This document shows positions 16,812 to 23,979 of a DNA stretch of 64,000 nt, piece after piece (positions within the stretch are counted from its first letter, which is position 1; each line of letters starts with the position of its first letter). The stretch covers positions 113,700 to 177,699 of the forward strand of contig NZ_BJMN01000001.1 in assembly GCF_006539185.1 (NCBI RefSeq). Direction: 5' to 3'. The position numbers were made by a program, and so were the translations under genes. This stretch comes from Streptomyces gardneri (GTDB taxonomy: Bacteria > Actinomycetota > Actinomycetes > Streptomycetales > Streptomycetaceae). The notes below the pieces were generated by a model that saw only the letters and a program-made list of their open reading frames with translations, made no database searches and had not been told where the DNA came from.

Positions 16812-16833
16812 CCCCGCCCCCGGGCGGGCGGGG
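16812..16833. terminator. GC hairpin between convergent genes
   Basis: Arms CCCCGCCC (16812-16819) and GGGCGGGG (16826-16833) with a 6-base loop fill the 39-base gap between the SRPBCC gene and the leftward nitroreductase/hemerythrin gene. Confidence 0.55.
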
Positions 16834-17721
16834 CTACGTCCCGGGTACGGCCCGCGTGCGAGTGAGTGCCGGCAGCAACTGCGCCTCCTCGTACGTGAAG
16901 TGCTCCTCCAACCGGGTCGCCAGCCGGTCCACCTCGGCGCGGAGCGTCGCCGGTGCGGCCCCCGAGGTGAGGAGCGCCTCCAGTTCCTCCACCGTGCGGG
17001 CGACCACCTTGTGCTCCTCGCGCATCCGGTTCAGCGCGTCGGACAGCTCCGGGAACTCGCGCTCCAGGAGGTCGAAGACGCTGTCCTCGTTGTGGTGGTG
17101 GGCGTGCAGCGCGCCGCAGAAGGTCAGGCAGTGGCGGGCGAGCTGTCGTCCGAGGGTCGGGGTGTCCCGTACCGCCGGGCCCTCCGCCTCCGTCGCCGCG
17201 GAGCCCAGCCCCTCCCGTAACGCCGTCAGTTCGGCGCGCAGTTCGGCATGGACCTTGACCAGGTGGGCGGCGATCGCCCGGTGCCGCTCCGGGTCCCCGA
17301 GGTCCAGGCGGTGCAGGGCGACGACCGGGATGATCCTGTCCGTGGCCGCCTGGTAGGCGGCGAATCCCGGGTCGCGGGACGCCTGCTCCGCGTACAGCCG
17401 GTCCCGCTCCTCGCCCTCCGTCACCACCGCCGTCGCGACGAAGCGCTCGACGGTCCCCGCAGGGGTGCCGATCTCGACGGTCACGTGCGGGTCGGCGCTG
17501 AGGTTGTGGAACCAGGCCGGGTGCTTCGGTCCGCCGGCGTTCGAGGCGAAGACCAACAGCCGTGCCCCGTCGTGTATGTACACGGCCGGTGTGGTGTGCG
17601 GCCGCCCGCTCCGGGCTCCCGTCGTGGTGAGCAGGAGCAGGGCCGCGCCCTCGAACATCCCGCCCACCCGGCCGCCGTTGGCGCGGAACTCCTCGATGAC
17701 CTGCTGGTTGAAATCGGGCAT
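16834..17721 (-). CDS. Fused deazaflavin-type nitroreductase and hemerythrin HHE protein
   Basis: A 295-residue two-domain protein. Residues about 1-130 match the F420/deazaflavin-dependent nitroreductase (DDN) family: L-L-L-L-T-T-T-G-A-R-S-G-R-P-H-T-T-P, then N-A-G-G-P-K-H-P-A-W-F-H-N-L and D-P-H-V-T-V-E-I-G. Residues about 135-285 look like a hemerythrin HHE four-helix domain with candidate iron ligands in H-R-L-D-L, H-A-H-H-H-N-E-D, E-E-H-K-V-V and L-E-E-H-F-T-Y-E-E. The first part suggests F420-coupled reduction of an unknown substrate, the second binding of oxygen, NO or ROS at a di-iron site. The start at 17721 has GGAAGG 7 bases upstream. Codon 168 is TTA (17218-17220). The gene is divergent from a MarR regulator across a perfect palindrome. 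Confidence 0.83.
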   Translation of the reverse strand: MPDFNQQVIEEFRANGGRVGGMFEGAALLLLTTTGARSGRPHTTPAVYIHDGARLLVFASNAGGPKHPAWFHNLSADPHVTVEIGTPAGTVERFVATAVVTEGEERDRLYAEQASRDPGFAAYQAATDRIIPVVALHRLDLGDPERHRAIAAHLVKVHAELRAELTALREGLGSAATEAEGPAVRDTPTLGRQLARHCLTFCGALHAHHHNEDSVFDLLEREFPELSDALNRMREEHKVVARTVEELEALLTSGAAPATLRAEVDRLATRLEEHFTYEEAQLLPALTRTRAVPGT

Positions 17722-17759
17722 GGCTGTGCCTTCCGGTAGCATCGATTCCGACAGATCTA

Positions 17760-17776
17760 TTTGCTTTGAAAGCAAA
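17760..17776. promoter_or_regulatory. Perfect 17-base palindrome, likely MarR operator
   Basis: TTTGCTTT (17760-17767), a central G, and AAAGCAAA (17769-17776) form a perfect AT-rich inverted repeat in very GC-rich DNA. It lies 39 bases upstream of the nitroreductase/hemerythrin start and 20 bases upstream of the divergent marR start. MarR proteins typically bind 16-20 base AT-rich palindromes in exactly this arrangement, so joint repression of both genes is inferred. Confidence 0.7.
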
Positions 17777-17796
17777 GCTAAAAGGGAGGGTGCAGG

Positions 17797-18279
17797 GTGT
17801 CAATCGCACACGAGGGGGACGAGGCCGCCGACGGGCCGGAAATCGACGAGGCCGTGCGCACGTTGCTGCTGCTCATGCCTCGGATGGTCTCGCGGGCGAA
17901 GCGCATCAGAATTCCCGACGAGCTGCAGACGCTCACGCTCGCGCCCCGCCATCTCTCCTTGCTCGCCTATCTCCTCTTCGACGGGGCGCTGAGCGTCAAC
18001 GAGCTCGCCGCCCGGCTGGAGGTCGCCCCCACGACCGTGAGCCTGATGGTCGGGGACCTGGCGAAGAAGGGCGTACTGGAACGGGCCGAGGACCCCGCCG
18101 ACCGGAGGCGCAAGATCGTCTCCATCGCGCCGGCGCACAGCGCCGCCATCGACGGCTGGCTCGGCCGCAGCGCCGGTGCCTGGCGCGCGGCCCTCGCCCC
18201 GCTCGACCCGGCGCAGCGGCGGATGTTCCTGGAGACCCTCACCGCCTACGAGCGCGCCCTCAGCGACCCCCTGGATTGA
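17797..18279 (+). CDS. MarR-family transcriptional regulator
   Basis: A 160-residue winged-helix regulator. Helix-turn-helix residues are L-S-V-N-E-L-A-A-R-L-E-V-A-P-T-T-V-S-L-M-V, and the wing carries the family signature D-P-A-D-R-R-R-K-I-V. MarR dimers usually repress a divergent gene and release DNA on binding phenolic or oxidising ligands; there is no obvious sensor cysteine here. The GTG at 17797 follows AAGGGAGGG. Its position next to the 17-base palindrome suggests autoregulation and control of the nitroreductase/hemerythrin protein. The next gene downstream, an antiporter, starts 41 bases after the stop and may be co-transcribed. Confidence 0.9.
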   Translation: MSIAHEGDEAADGPEIDEAVRTLLLLMPRMVSRAKRIRIPDELQTLTLAPRHLSLLAYLLFDGALSVNELAARLEVAPTTVSLMVGDLAKKGVLERAEDPADRRRKIVSIAPAHSAAIDGWLGRSAGAWRAALAPLDPAQRRMFLETLTAYERALSDPLD

Positions 18280-18320
18280 CCGAACCGGGCGAAAGCCCCC
18301 TTTGTGGCAGGATGCGGATC

Positions 18321-19418
18321 ATGAGTTCGAGCACGGCGTCATTGACACGACAGTGGACCACCTGGGGGCCGGTGGTGGCCGCGCTTGCGCTTGTCGCGGC
18401 CTGGGGGCGCGACCTGCCGGGCTTCGCCGTCGCGTTCATCGCGCTCTGCCTGATCGCGGCCGTCCTCGCCGCGGTCCACCACGCCGAGGTCATCGCCCAC
18501 CGGGTGGGCGAACCGTACGGCTCGCTCGTCCTCGCCGTGGCCGTCACCGTCATCGAGGTCGGACTCATCGTCTCGCTGATGGTGGGAGGCGGCGAGAAGA
18601 CCTCGACCTACGCGCGCGACACCGTCTTCGCCGCCGTCATGATCACCTGCAACGGCATCGTCGGTCTCTCCCTCCTCGTCGGCGCGCTCCGCAACCGCGT
18701 CGCCGTCTTCAACGCCGAGGGCTCCGGCGGCGCGCTCGCCACCGTCTGCACCCTGGCCACGATGACGCTGGTCCTGCCGACCTTCACCACCAGCCACCCG
18801 GGCCCCGAGTTCTCCTCCGCCCAGCTCGCCTTCGCCGCAGTCGCCTCACTCTGCCTGTACGGCGTGTTCGTCGGTGTCCAGACCGTGCGGCACCGGGATT
18901 ACTTCCTCCCCGTACCGCGTCCCGGCCATGACTCGGAGGACGACCACGCGGACCCGCCGACCCGGCGCGATGCCTGGACCAGCCTCGGGCTCCTCGTGGT
19001 CGCCCTCGTCGCCGTCGTCGGCAACGCCAAGCTGATCTCGCCGACGATCGAGGACGGCGTCCAGTCGGCAGGTCTGCCCAAGGCGGTCGTCGGTGTCGTC
19101 ATCGCCCTGATGGTGCTGCTGCCCGAGACCCTCGCCGCCGTCCGCGCGGCCCGTCGCGACCGCATGCAGACCAGCCTCAACCTCGCCTACGGCTCCGCGA
19201 TCGCCAGCATCGGCCTGACGATTCCGGCGATCGCGCTCGCCTCGATCTGGCTGTCCGGGCCCCTGGTCCTCGGTCTCGGACCGCTCCACATGGTCCTGCT
19301 CGTCCTCACCGGCGTGGTGAGCGCGCTGACCGTGGTGCCCGGACGGGCCACCCTCCTCCAGGGCGGCGTCCATCTCGCGATCTTCGCCGCCTTCGTGTTC
19401 CTCTCGTTCAGCCCCTGA
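18321..19418 (+). CDS. Calcium/proton antiporter (ChaA/CaCA-type)
   Basis: A 365-residue integral membrane protein with about eleven hydrophobic segments. The first conserved alpha-repeat contains H-R-V-G-E-P-Y-G-S-L-V-L-A-V-A-V-T-V-I-E, the second L-L-P-E-T-L-A-A-V-R-A-A and A-Y-G-S-A-I-A-S-I-G-L-T-I-P; the acidic residues in each are the expected cation-coordinating pair. These proteins export Ca2+ (and sometimes Na+ or K+) against protons at the cytoplasmic membrane. A cytoplasmic loop rich in acidic residues and histidine (D-S-E-D-D-H-A-D) lies between halves. The ATG at 18321 has AGGA 8 bases upstream; an ATG at 18312 would have no proper Shine-Dalgarno sequence. It may be read with marR. 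Confidence 0.87.
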   Translation: MSSSTASLTRQWTTWGPVVAALALVAAWGRDLPGFAVAFIALCLIAAVLAAVHHAEVIAHRVGEPYGSLVLAVAVTVIEVGLIVSLMVGGGEKTSTYARDTVFAAVMITCNGIVGLSLLVGALRNRVAVFNAEGSGGALATVCTLATMTLVLPTFTTSHPGPEFSSAQLAFAAVASLCLYGVFVGVQTVRHRDYFLPVPRPGHDSEDDHADPPTRRDAWTSLGLLVVALVAVVGNAKLISPTIEDGVQSAGLPKAVVGVVIALMVLLPETLAAVRAARRDRMQTSLNLAYGSAIASIGLTIPAIALASIWLSGPLVLGLGPLHMVLLVLTGVVSALTVVPGRATLLQGGVHLAIFAAFVFLSFSP

Positions 19419-19456
19419 CGGGAGCTCAGTCCCTGACGGGTGCTCAGCCCCTGACG
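19408..19456. repeat. Three 18-base-spaced repeats across convergent stop codons
   Basis: TCAGYCCCTGACG occurs at 19408-19420, 19426-19438 and 19444-19456, an exact 18-base period. The first copy contains the stop codon of the antiporter and the third the stop codon (complementary strand) of the acylase. It looks like a small tandem duplication of a gene end that became the start of the neighbouring reading frame's terminus. Confidence 0.65.
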
Positions 19457-21885
19457 ACCACCACCCGCAGCGCCGGCGAGCGCAGGATGTCCTTCTCGCA
19501 GAACCGGGAGGTCACCCAGCGCTCGCCCGCGTACAGCCGGGTCTGGTCGCTGTAGTGCGGCGACGCCGGGTTGGAGGACTGGGAGTACGACAGAAGGGTG
19601 CGGGCCACCGGGCACCGGCCCCCGTCCCAGCCCACCGCCTGGACGTGGCTGGTCCCGTGCGCGACCTCCACATAGCCGCCGCCCGCCGCGTTCCACACGG
19701 GCTCCGTCTTGTTCCAGACGCCCAGCGCCTCGGTCCCGCCGCTCACCGGTATCCGCTCACCGTTCCGTACGACGAACTGGTGGGAGCCGAGCGGCGCGTC
19801 CAGCGGGATCCCCGCCGCCCGCAGCTCCGCCGCCGCGTCCCGCAGCGCCTTCGCGAAGCCCGGCGTCGCCGTGTTCACGGTGTGCGGGGTGCGGACCGGG
19901 TCCACCGCCGAGAACGGGACCTTCCACTGCTCGGCCTGCGGCACCGAGCCGGCGAACTTCCGCCAGAACCGGTCGAAGAACAGCGCGCCCCGGCTCTCGA
20001 CGTTCACCGTCCGGTCCCAGGCACCGATCACCCGGCAGACCTCGGGATCGTCCGGGAGCGCCGTCGGGCAGGCCGCGGCGACATCGGCCGCCGCCAGGTC
20101 ACCGGCCGGAGCCCGGTTGGCGAACTGCTGGCGCTGGAGGTCGGTCACCGTGAGCCGCCCCCGGTCCGCCATCGCGGCCACGTCCTCGACACCGCCCCGG
20201 GTGCGCAGCGAGCGCTGCGTGGCGGTCGTGCCGAAGATCCGCTCGTAGCCGGTCAGCGGCCGGTCGGCGTTGGTCAGCCAGGCGCTGTCGTTGGAGTTCT
20301 CGACGTACGGCGTGTCCCGAAGCGTCGGCATCCGCGCCGGACCGAAGGTCCCCGGCTGGACCGCGTCCGGGTCCGAGCCGAGCGCGCAGTCGGAGCGCGA
20401 GCCGTCGAGCACCGCGACGCCCGAGGCCGGATAGGTGGCCCGGCCCAGGGGCGTCGAGCAGCGCTGGGCGAGCTCGTCGGTGATCCGGGGGAGCACCTGC
20501 GACTGGCTGAAGTAGGAGTGGCCGGCCGAGTCGGCCGCGATCGTGTTGACCCACGGCAGGCCCTGGGTGCGGCGCAGGGTGTCGGCGACGTCCCGCGTCG
20601 AGCGCGCCTTGCCGAAGCCGAGCGCCGTGTCGGAGCCGCGCAGGTTGGCCGCGTTGGGGTCGTTGAGCGCGTACGCCGTCGTCGCCGTCCACGGCAGCGG
20701 GAGCTGCGCGCCGAGGCCGCCGACGACCGGGCCGTACCGGGTCCACCACTGGGTACGGGTGACGGGGGCGCCGTCCTTGACCGGGACGGTCACCGTGCGG
20801 GCCGTCATCGGTTCAGGGCGGCCGTCCACCAGGTAGGAGGTGGGGTCGCCGGGGGCGAGCGTCAGCTGGTGGAGGTTGAGCGGCACTCCGGTGGCGACGG
20901 TGTGGCTCCAGGCCACCTTGTCGTTGAAGCCGATGTTGACGACCGTCGTGCCGAGGAGCGAGGCGCCCGAGACGTTCAGCTCGCCCGGGATGGTCTGCTG
21001 GGACTGCCAGAAGCGGCGGCCGCCCTGCCAGGGGTAGTGCGGGTTGCCGAGGAGCAGCCCGCGCCCGTTGGCCGTCGTGGCCCCGGAGAACGCGACGGCG
21101 TTGGAGCCCATGGTGGCGTTCTCCGCGGCGAACAGCGCACGGGCCGCCTCGGCGGTGCGCGCCGGATCGGGCGCCTGCTCCGGTTCGGGCGCCTGCTCCG
21201 GTTCGGGCGCCTGCGCCGGTTCGGGAGCGGCGGACGGAGCGGCCGGCGGGCGGGCGGCGGTGATGCCGTCCACGGCCCGGCCCTGTCCGCCGAGGACCGA
21301 GACGGCGAAGCCGCGCCGGGCCACGTCGAGCGCGCTCACCGGGCGGACCCAGTCGGCGCCGGCGCAGGCGGGGTCCGTGATCCGGTTCTTCCGCAGCCAG
21401 GCGTTGTAGCCGGCCGCCCAGCCGCGCATCAGCTCCTTGAGGTCGCCGCTCGGCCCGGCCGGAGCGGGCGTCCTGAGCAGCTCCTCGACCGTCCCGGCGT
21501 CCTTGACGCCGCGGAAGTACAGATCGCTGGAGACGTTGGTCGCGGCCGAGGACAGCGAGCCGTCCGGGGCGGCGCTCGGGCCGAAGTACCGCGAGCGCTC
21601 GCCGTTCACGGTCAGGAAGCCGTCGGCGAGCACGCAGACCTGGTCGGCGGCCTGGGCCCAGCCCGTACCGAAGCCCAGGTTCGCGTAGTCCTTCGCCACG
21701 ATGTGCGGGATGCCGAACTCGGTGTACCGGATGACGGCCGACAGACCCCGGTCCGAGGGCCGGTGGCCGCCCCGGTCCCCGGAGTCGGCCGCCGCCGCGC
21801 CGGGCAGCGTGGCGGTGACGACGGCGAGTGCCGCGCCGGTCAGTGCCAGGTGTTTCAGGCGGGTCAAGCGGGTGCGGAGGTGCAA
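19444..21885 (-). CDS. Secreted penicillin acylase-family Ntn hydrolase (aculeacin/AHL acylase-like)
   Basis: An 813-residue precursor of a self-cleaving heterodimeric amidase. A signal peptide ends near A-A-A-A-D (residue about 34); the alpha-chain contains T-E-F-G-I-P-H-I and G-F-G-T-G-W-A-Q-A-A-D-Q; the new beta-chain N-terminal nucleophile is the Ser in T-M-G-S-N-A-V (residue 261, codon 21103-21105). The beta-chain then shows G-N-P-H-Y-P-W and S-H-T-V-A-T-G. Relatives deacylate lipopeptides such as aculeacin A, acyl-homoserine lactones or beta-lactams, so the substrate is not fixed. The spacer before the nucleophile is a Pro/Glu/Ala repeat. TTG at 21885 with GGGAGG at ideal spacing is chosen; ATG at 21927 is the alternative. 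Confidence 0.88.
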   Translation of the reverse strand: MHLRTRLTRLKHLALTGAALAVVTATLPGAAAADSGDRGGHRPSDRGLSAVIRYTEFGIPHIVAKDYANLGFGTGWAQAADQVCVLADGFLTVNGERSRYFGPSAAPDGSLSSAATNVSSDLYFRGVKDAGTVEELLRTPAPAGPSGDLKELMRGWAAGYNAWLRKNRITDPACAGADWVRPVSALDVARRGFAVSVLGGQGRAVDGITAARPPAAPSAAPEPAQAPEPEQAPEPEQAPDPARTAEAARALFAAENATMGSNAVAFSGATTANGRGLLLGNPHYPWQGGRRFWQSQQTIPGELNVSGASLLGTTVVNIGFNDKVAWSHTVATGVPLNLHQLTLAPGDPTSYLVDGRPEPMTARTVTVPVKDGAPVTRTQWWTRYGPVVGGLGAQLPLPWTATTAYALNDPNAANLRGSDTALGFGKARSTRDVADTLRRTQGLPWVNTIAADSAGHSYFSQSQVLPRITDELAQRCSTPLGRATYPASGVAVLDGSRSDCALGSDPDAVQPGTFGPARMPTLRDTPYVENSNDSAWLTNADRPLTGYERIFGTTATQRSLRTRGGVEDVAAMADRGRLTVTDLQRQQFANRAPAGDLAAADVAAACPTALPDDPEVCRVIGAWDRTVNVESRGALFFDRFWRKFAGSVPQAEQWKVPFSAVDPVRTPHTVNTATPGFAKALRDAAAELRAAGIPLDAPLGSHQFVVRNGERIPVSGGTEALGVWNKTEPVWNAAGGGYVEVAHGTSHVQAVGWDGGRCPVARTLLSYSQSSNPASPHYSDQTRLYAGERWVTSRFCEKDILRSPALRVVVVRG

Positions 21886-21949
21886 GGTGCCTCCCAACGG
21901 ACGGATGTGCACTGCTGGTCGGACCATGCACGCAGCCGGATGACCCGCT

Positions 21950-21955
21950 TGTCAA
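21950..21955 (-). promoter_or_regulatory. Candidate -35 element for the acylase
   Basis: On the minus strand TTGACA is a perfect -35 hexamer. A recognisable -10 is weak (CGTGCA or GTGCAT at 17-18 bases). A transcript from here would begin near 21918, downstream of the ATG at 21927, which supports the TTG start at 21885. Confidence 0.35.
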
Positions 21956-22053
21956 CATCCCGTTCGGTATCCGAGGTCGGGCGAGGTGGGGCGCATGTGC
22001 GGCGCGCCGCAAGGTACTTGACCTTCCGCCCGCCCCGCGCCGAGGATCACGGC

Positions 22054-23562
22054 ATGGAACGACTCCTCAGCCGTACCGTCGACGGCGTGCTGCGCATGAG
22101 CGCCCAGCGTGTACCGGACCGCGTCGCCGTCCGGTACGCCGACCGGACCTGGACGTACGCCGAGCTGGACGCGGCCGTCACCACCGCGGCCGCCGTCCTG
22201 CGGGAGCCGCACCACGGCCTCGGCCTGCCCGACGGCGCACGCGTCGCGACCTACGGCCACAACTCGGACGCCTACCTCGTCGCGTTCCTCGCCTGCGCGC
22301 GGGCCGGCCTGATCCACGTGCCGGTCAACCACCACCTGACCGGCGAAGACCTCGCGTACCTCCTGGAGCAGTCGGACACCTCGCTCGTCCTCGCCGACCC
22401 CGCCCTCGCGGACCGCGTCCCGGACGGCTTCGCGGTCAAACCGCTGCGGGACGCGCCCGGTTCGCTCCTCGACGCGGTCGCCGTACCGGAGGAGTACGAC
22501 ACCGACCGCGACGCCCGCGAGCACGTCCAGCTGCTCTACACCTCGGGCACCACCGCCCTCCCCAAGGGCGCGATGATGACCCACCGCGCGCTCGTCCACG
22601 AGTACGCGAGCGCCGTCGAGGCCCTCGACCTGCGCGAGGACGACCGGCCCGTGCACGCGCTGCCGCTTTACCACTCGGCGCAGATGCACGTCTTCCTGCT
22701 GCCGTACCTCGCCGTCGGCGCCGAGAACACGATCGTCGACGGCCCCGACCCGGCTCTCCTCTTCGACCTCGTCGAGGCGGGCCGCGCCGACAGCTTCTTC
22801 GCGCCGCCGACCGTCTGGATCGGCCTCGCCAACCACCCGGACTTCGCCGGGCGGGACCTCTCCGCGCTGCGCAAGGCCTACTACGGGGCCTCGATCATGC
22901 CCGTACCGGTACTCGAACGGCTGCGGGCGCGCCTCCCCGGGCTGCGCTTCTACAACTGCTTCGGCCAGTCCGAGATCGGCCCCCTCGCCACCGTCCTCGG
23001 GCCCGACGAGCACGAGGGACGGATGGACTCCTGCGGCCGGCCCGTCCGCCATGTCGAGGCCCGGGTCGTCGACGAGGACGGGAAGGACGTCCCCGACGGC
23101 ACCGCCGGGGAAATCGTCTACCGCTCACCGCAGCTGTGCGAGGGCTACTGGCGCAAGCCCGAGGAGACCAAGGCGGCTTTCCGGGGCGGCTGGTTCCACT
23201 CGGGCGACCTCGCCGTGCGCGACGCCGAGGGCTTCCTCACCATCGTCGACCGGGTGAAGGACGTCATCAACTCCGGGGGAGTGCTCGTCGCCTCGCGCCA
23301 GGTCGAGGACGCCCTCTACACCCACCCGGGCGTCGCCGAGGTGGCCGTGATCGGCCTCCCCGACGAGCGCTGGATCGAGGCCGTCACGGCCGTCGTCGTC
23401 CCGCGCGGCGAGGTCACGGAGGCCGAACTCCTCGCGCACGCCCGCGAGAAGCTCGCCCACTTCAAGGCCCCGAAGCGCGTCCACTTCACTCCGGACCTGC
23501 CGCGCAACGCGAGCGGCAAGATCCTCAAGCGAGAACTGCGGGACCGCTTCGGCGCCGTGTGA
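22054..23562 (+). CDS. Acyl-CoA synthetase (ANL superfamily)
   Basis: A 502-residue CoA ligase. Motifs in order: L-L-Y-T-S-G-T-T-A-L-P-K-G near residue 160, Y-Y-G-A-S-I-M-P and N-C-F-G-Q-S-E-I-G (adenine-binding region), S-G-D-L-A-V-R-D-A-E-G-F, I-V-D-R-V-K-D-V-I-N-S-G-G-V and the C-terminal catalytic N-A-S-G-K-I-L-K-R. The architecture is that of FadD13-like fatty acid CoA ligases. It is divergent from the acylase: an acylase that releases fatty acids and a ligase that activates them would be a coherent pair, but that is inference. It converges on a VOC gene 13 bases beyond its stop. The start gives the standard N-terminus of the family. Confidence 0.88.
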   Translation: MERLLSRTVDGVLRMSAQRVPDRVAVRYADRTWTYAELDAAVTTAAAVLREPHHGLGLPDGARVATYGHNSDAYLVAFLACARAGLIHVPVNHHLTGEDLAYLLEQSDTSLVLADPALADRVPDGFAVKPLRDAPGSLLDAVAVPEEYDTDRDAREHVQLLYTSGTTALPKGAMMTHRALVHEYASAVEALDLREDDRPVHALPLYHSAQMHVFLLPYLAVGAENTIVDGPDPALLFDLVEAGRADSFFAPPTVWIGLANHPDFAGRDLSALRKAYYGASIMPVPVLERLRARLPGLRFYNCFGQSEIGPLATVLGPDEHEGRMDSCGRPVRHVEARVVDEDGKDVPDGTAGEIVYRSPQLCEGYWRKPEETKAAFRGGWFHSGDLAVRDAEGFLTIVDRVKDVINSGGVLVASRQVEDALYTHPGVAEVAVIGLPDERWIEAVTAVVVPRGEVTEAELLAHAREKLAHFKAPKRVHFTPDLPRNASGKILKRELRDRFGAV

Positions 23563-23575
23563 TGTCCTGCCGTCG

Positions 23576-23956
23576 TCAGCTCGCGAGCTCCTCCACCACG
23601 CAGAGGATGTTGCCCTCACTGTCCTTGAACCAGGCACCGCGCATGGTGTCCGATTCGACCACGCCGTCGACCGTCTTGATGCCCGGCAGGTCGTACTCCT
23701 CGAACGTGACGCCCTTGGAGCGGAGCTCCGTCATCTCGGCGTCGAGATCGGCGACCTTCCAGCTCGCGAGGGTGTGCCCGGCCTGGCCGCCGTAGGGCGT
23801 TTCGTAGAGTCCGATCGTCGTGCCCCCGCACTCGTATCGGGTGTCCTCGGCCGATTCCCTGGTGAGGGGAAGGCCGAGGGTCTCGGAGTAGAAGCGCTTG
23901 GCCCGGGACATGTCGTTGACCGGGATGATCGCGGCGATGGGGGAGTCAGACAGCAT
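23576..23956 (-). CDS. VOC-family (glyoxalase/bleomycin-resistance fold) protein
   Basis: A 126-residue protein with two beta-alpha-beta-beta-beta modules: I-I-P-V-N-D-M-S-R-A-K-R-F-Y-S-E-T-L-G-L opens the first and a C-terminal F-K-D-S-E-G-N-I-L-C-V-V-E closes the second with the usual metal-site Glu. The Shine-Dalgarno sequence is excellent (GGAGGAGGT, 7 bases before the ATG at 23956). The family ranges from glyoxalase and dioxygenases to antibiotic-binding proteins; the sequence does not allow a choice. It lies 23 bases downstream of paaK in the same direction and may be its operon partner. Confidence 0.82.
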   Translation of the reverse strand: MLSDSPIAAIIPVNDMSRAKRFYSETLGLPLTRESAEDTRYECGGTTIGLYETPYGGQAGHTLASWKVADLDAEMTELRSKGVTFEEYDLPGIKTVDGVVESDTMRGAWFKDSEGNILCVVEELAS

Positions 23957-23979
23957 CGCACTCACCTCCTCCCTCCAGG

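Noticed and set aside
18312..18320. ATG at 18312 as start of the antiporter
   Set aside because: The Shine-Dalgarno-like AGGA overlaps that codon; it is well spaced for the ATG at 18321.
19555..22053. Plus-strand open extension upstream of the acyl-CoA synthetase
   Set aside because: It runs antisense through the acylase gene. The synthetase N-terminus begins at 22054.
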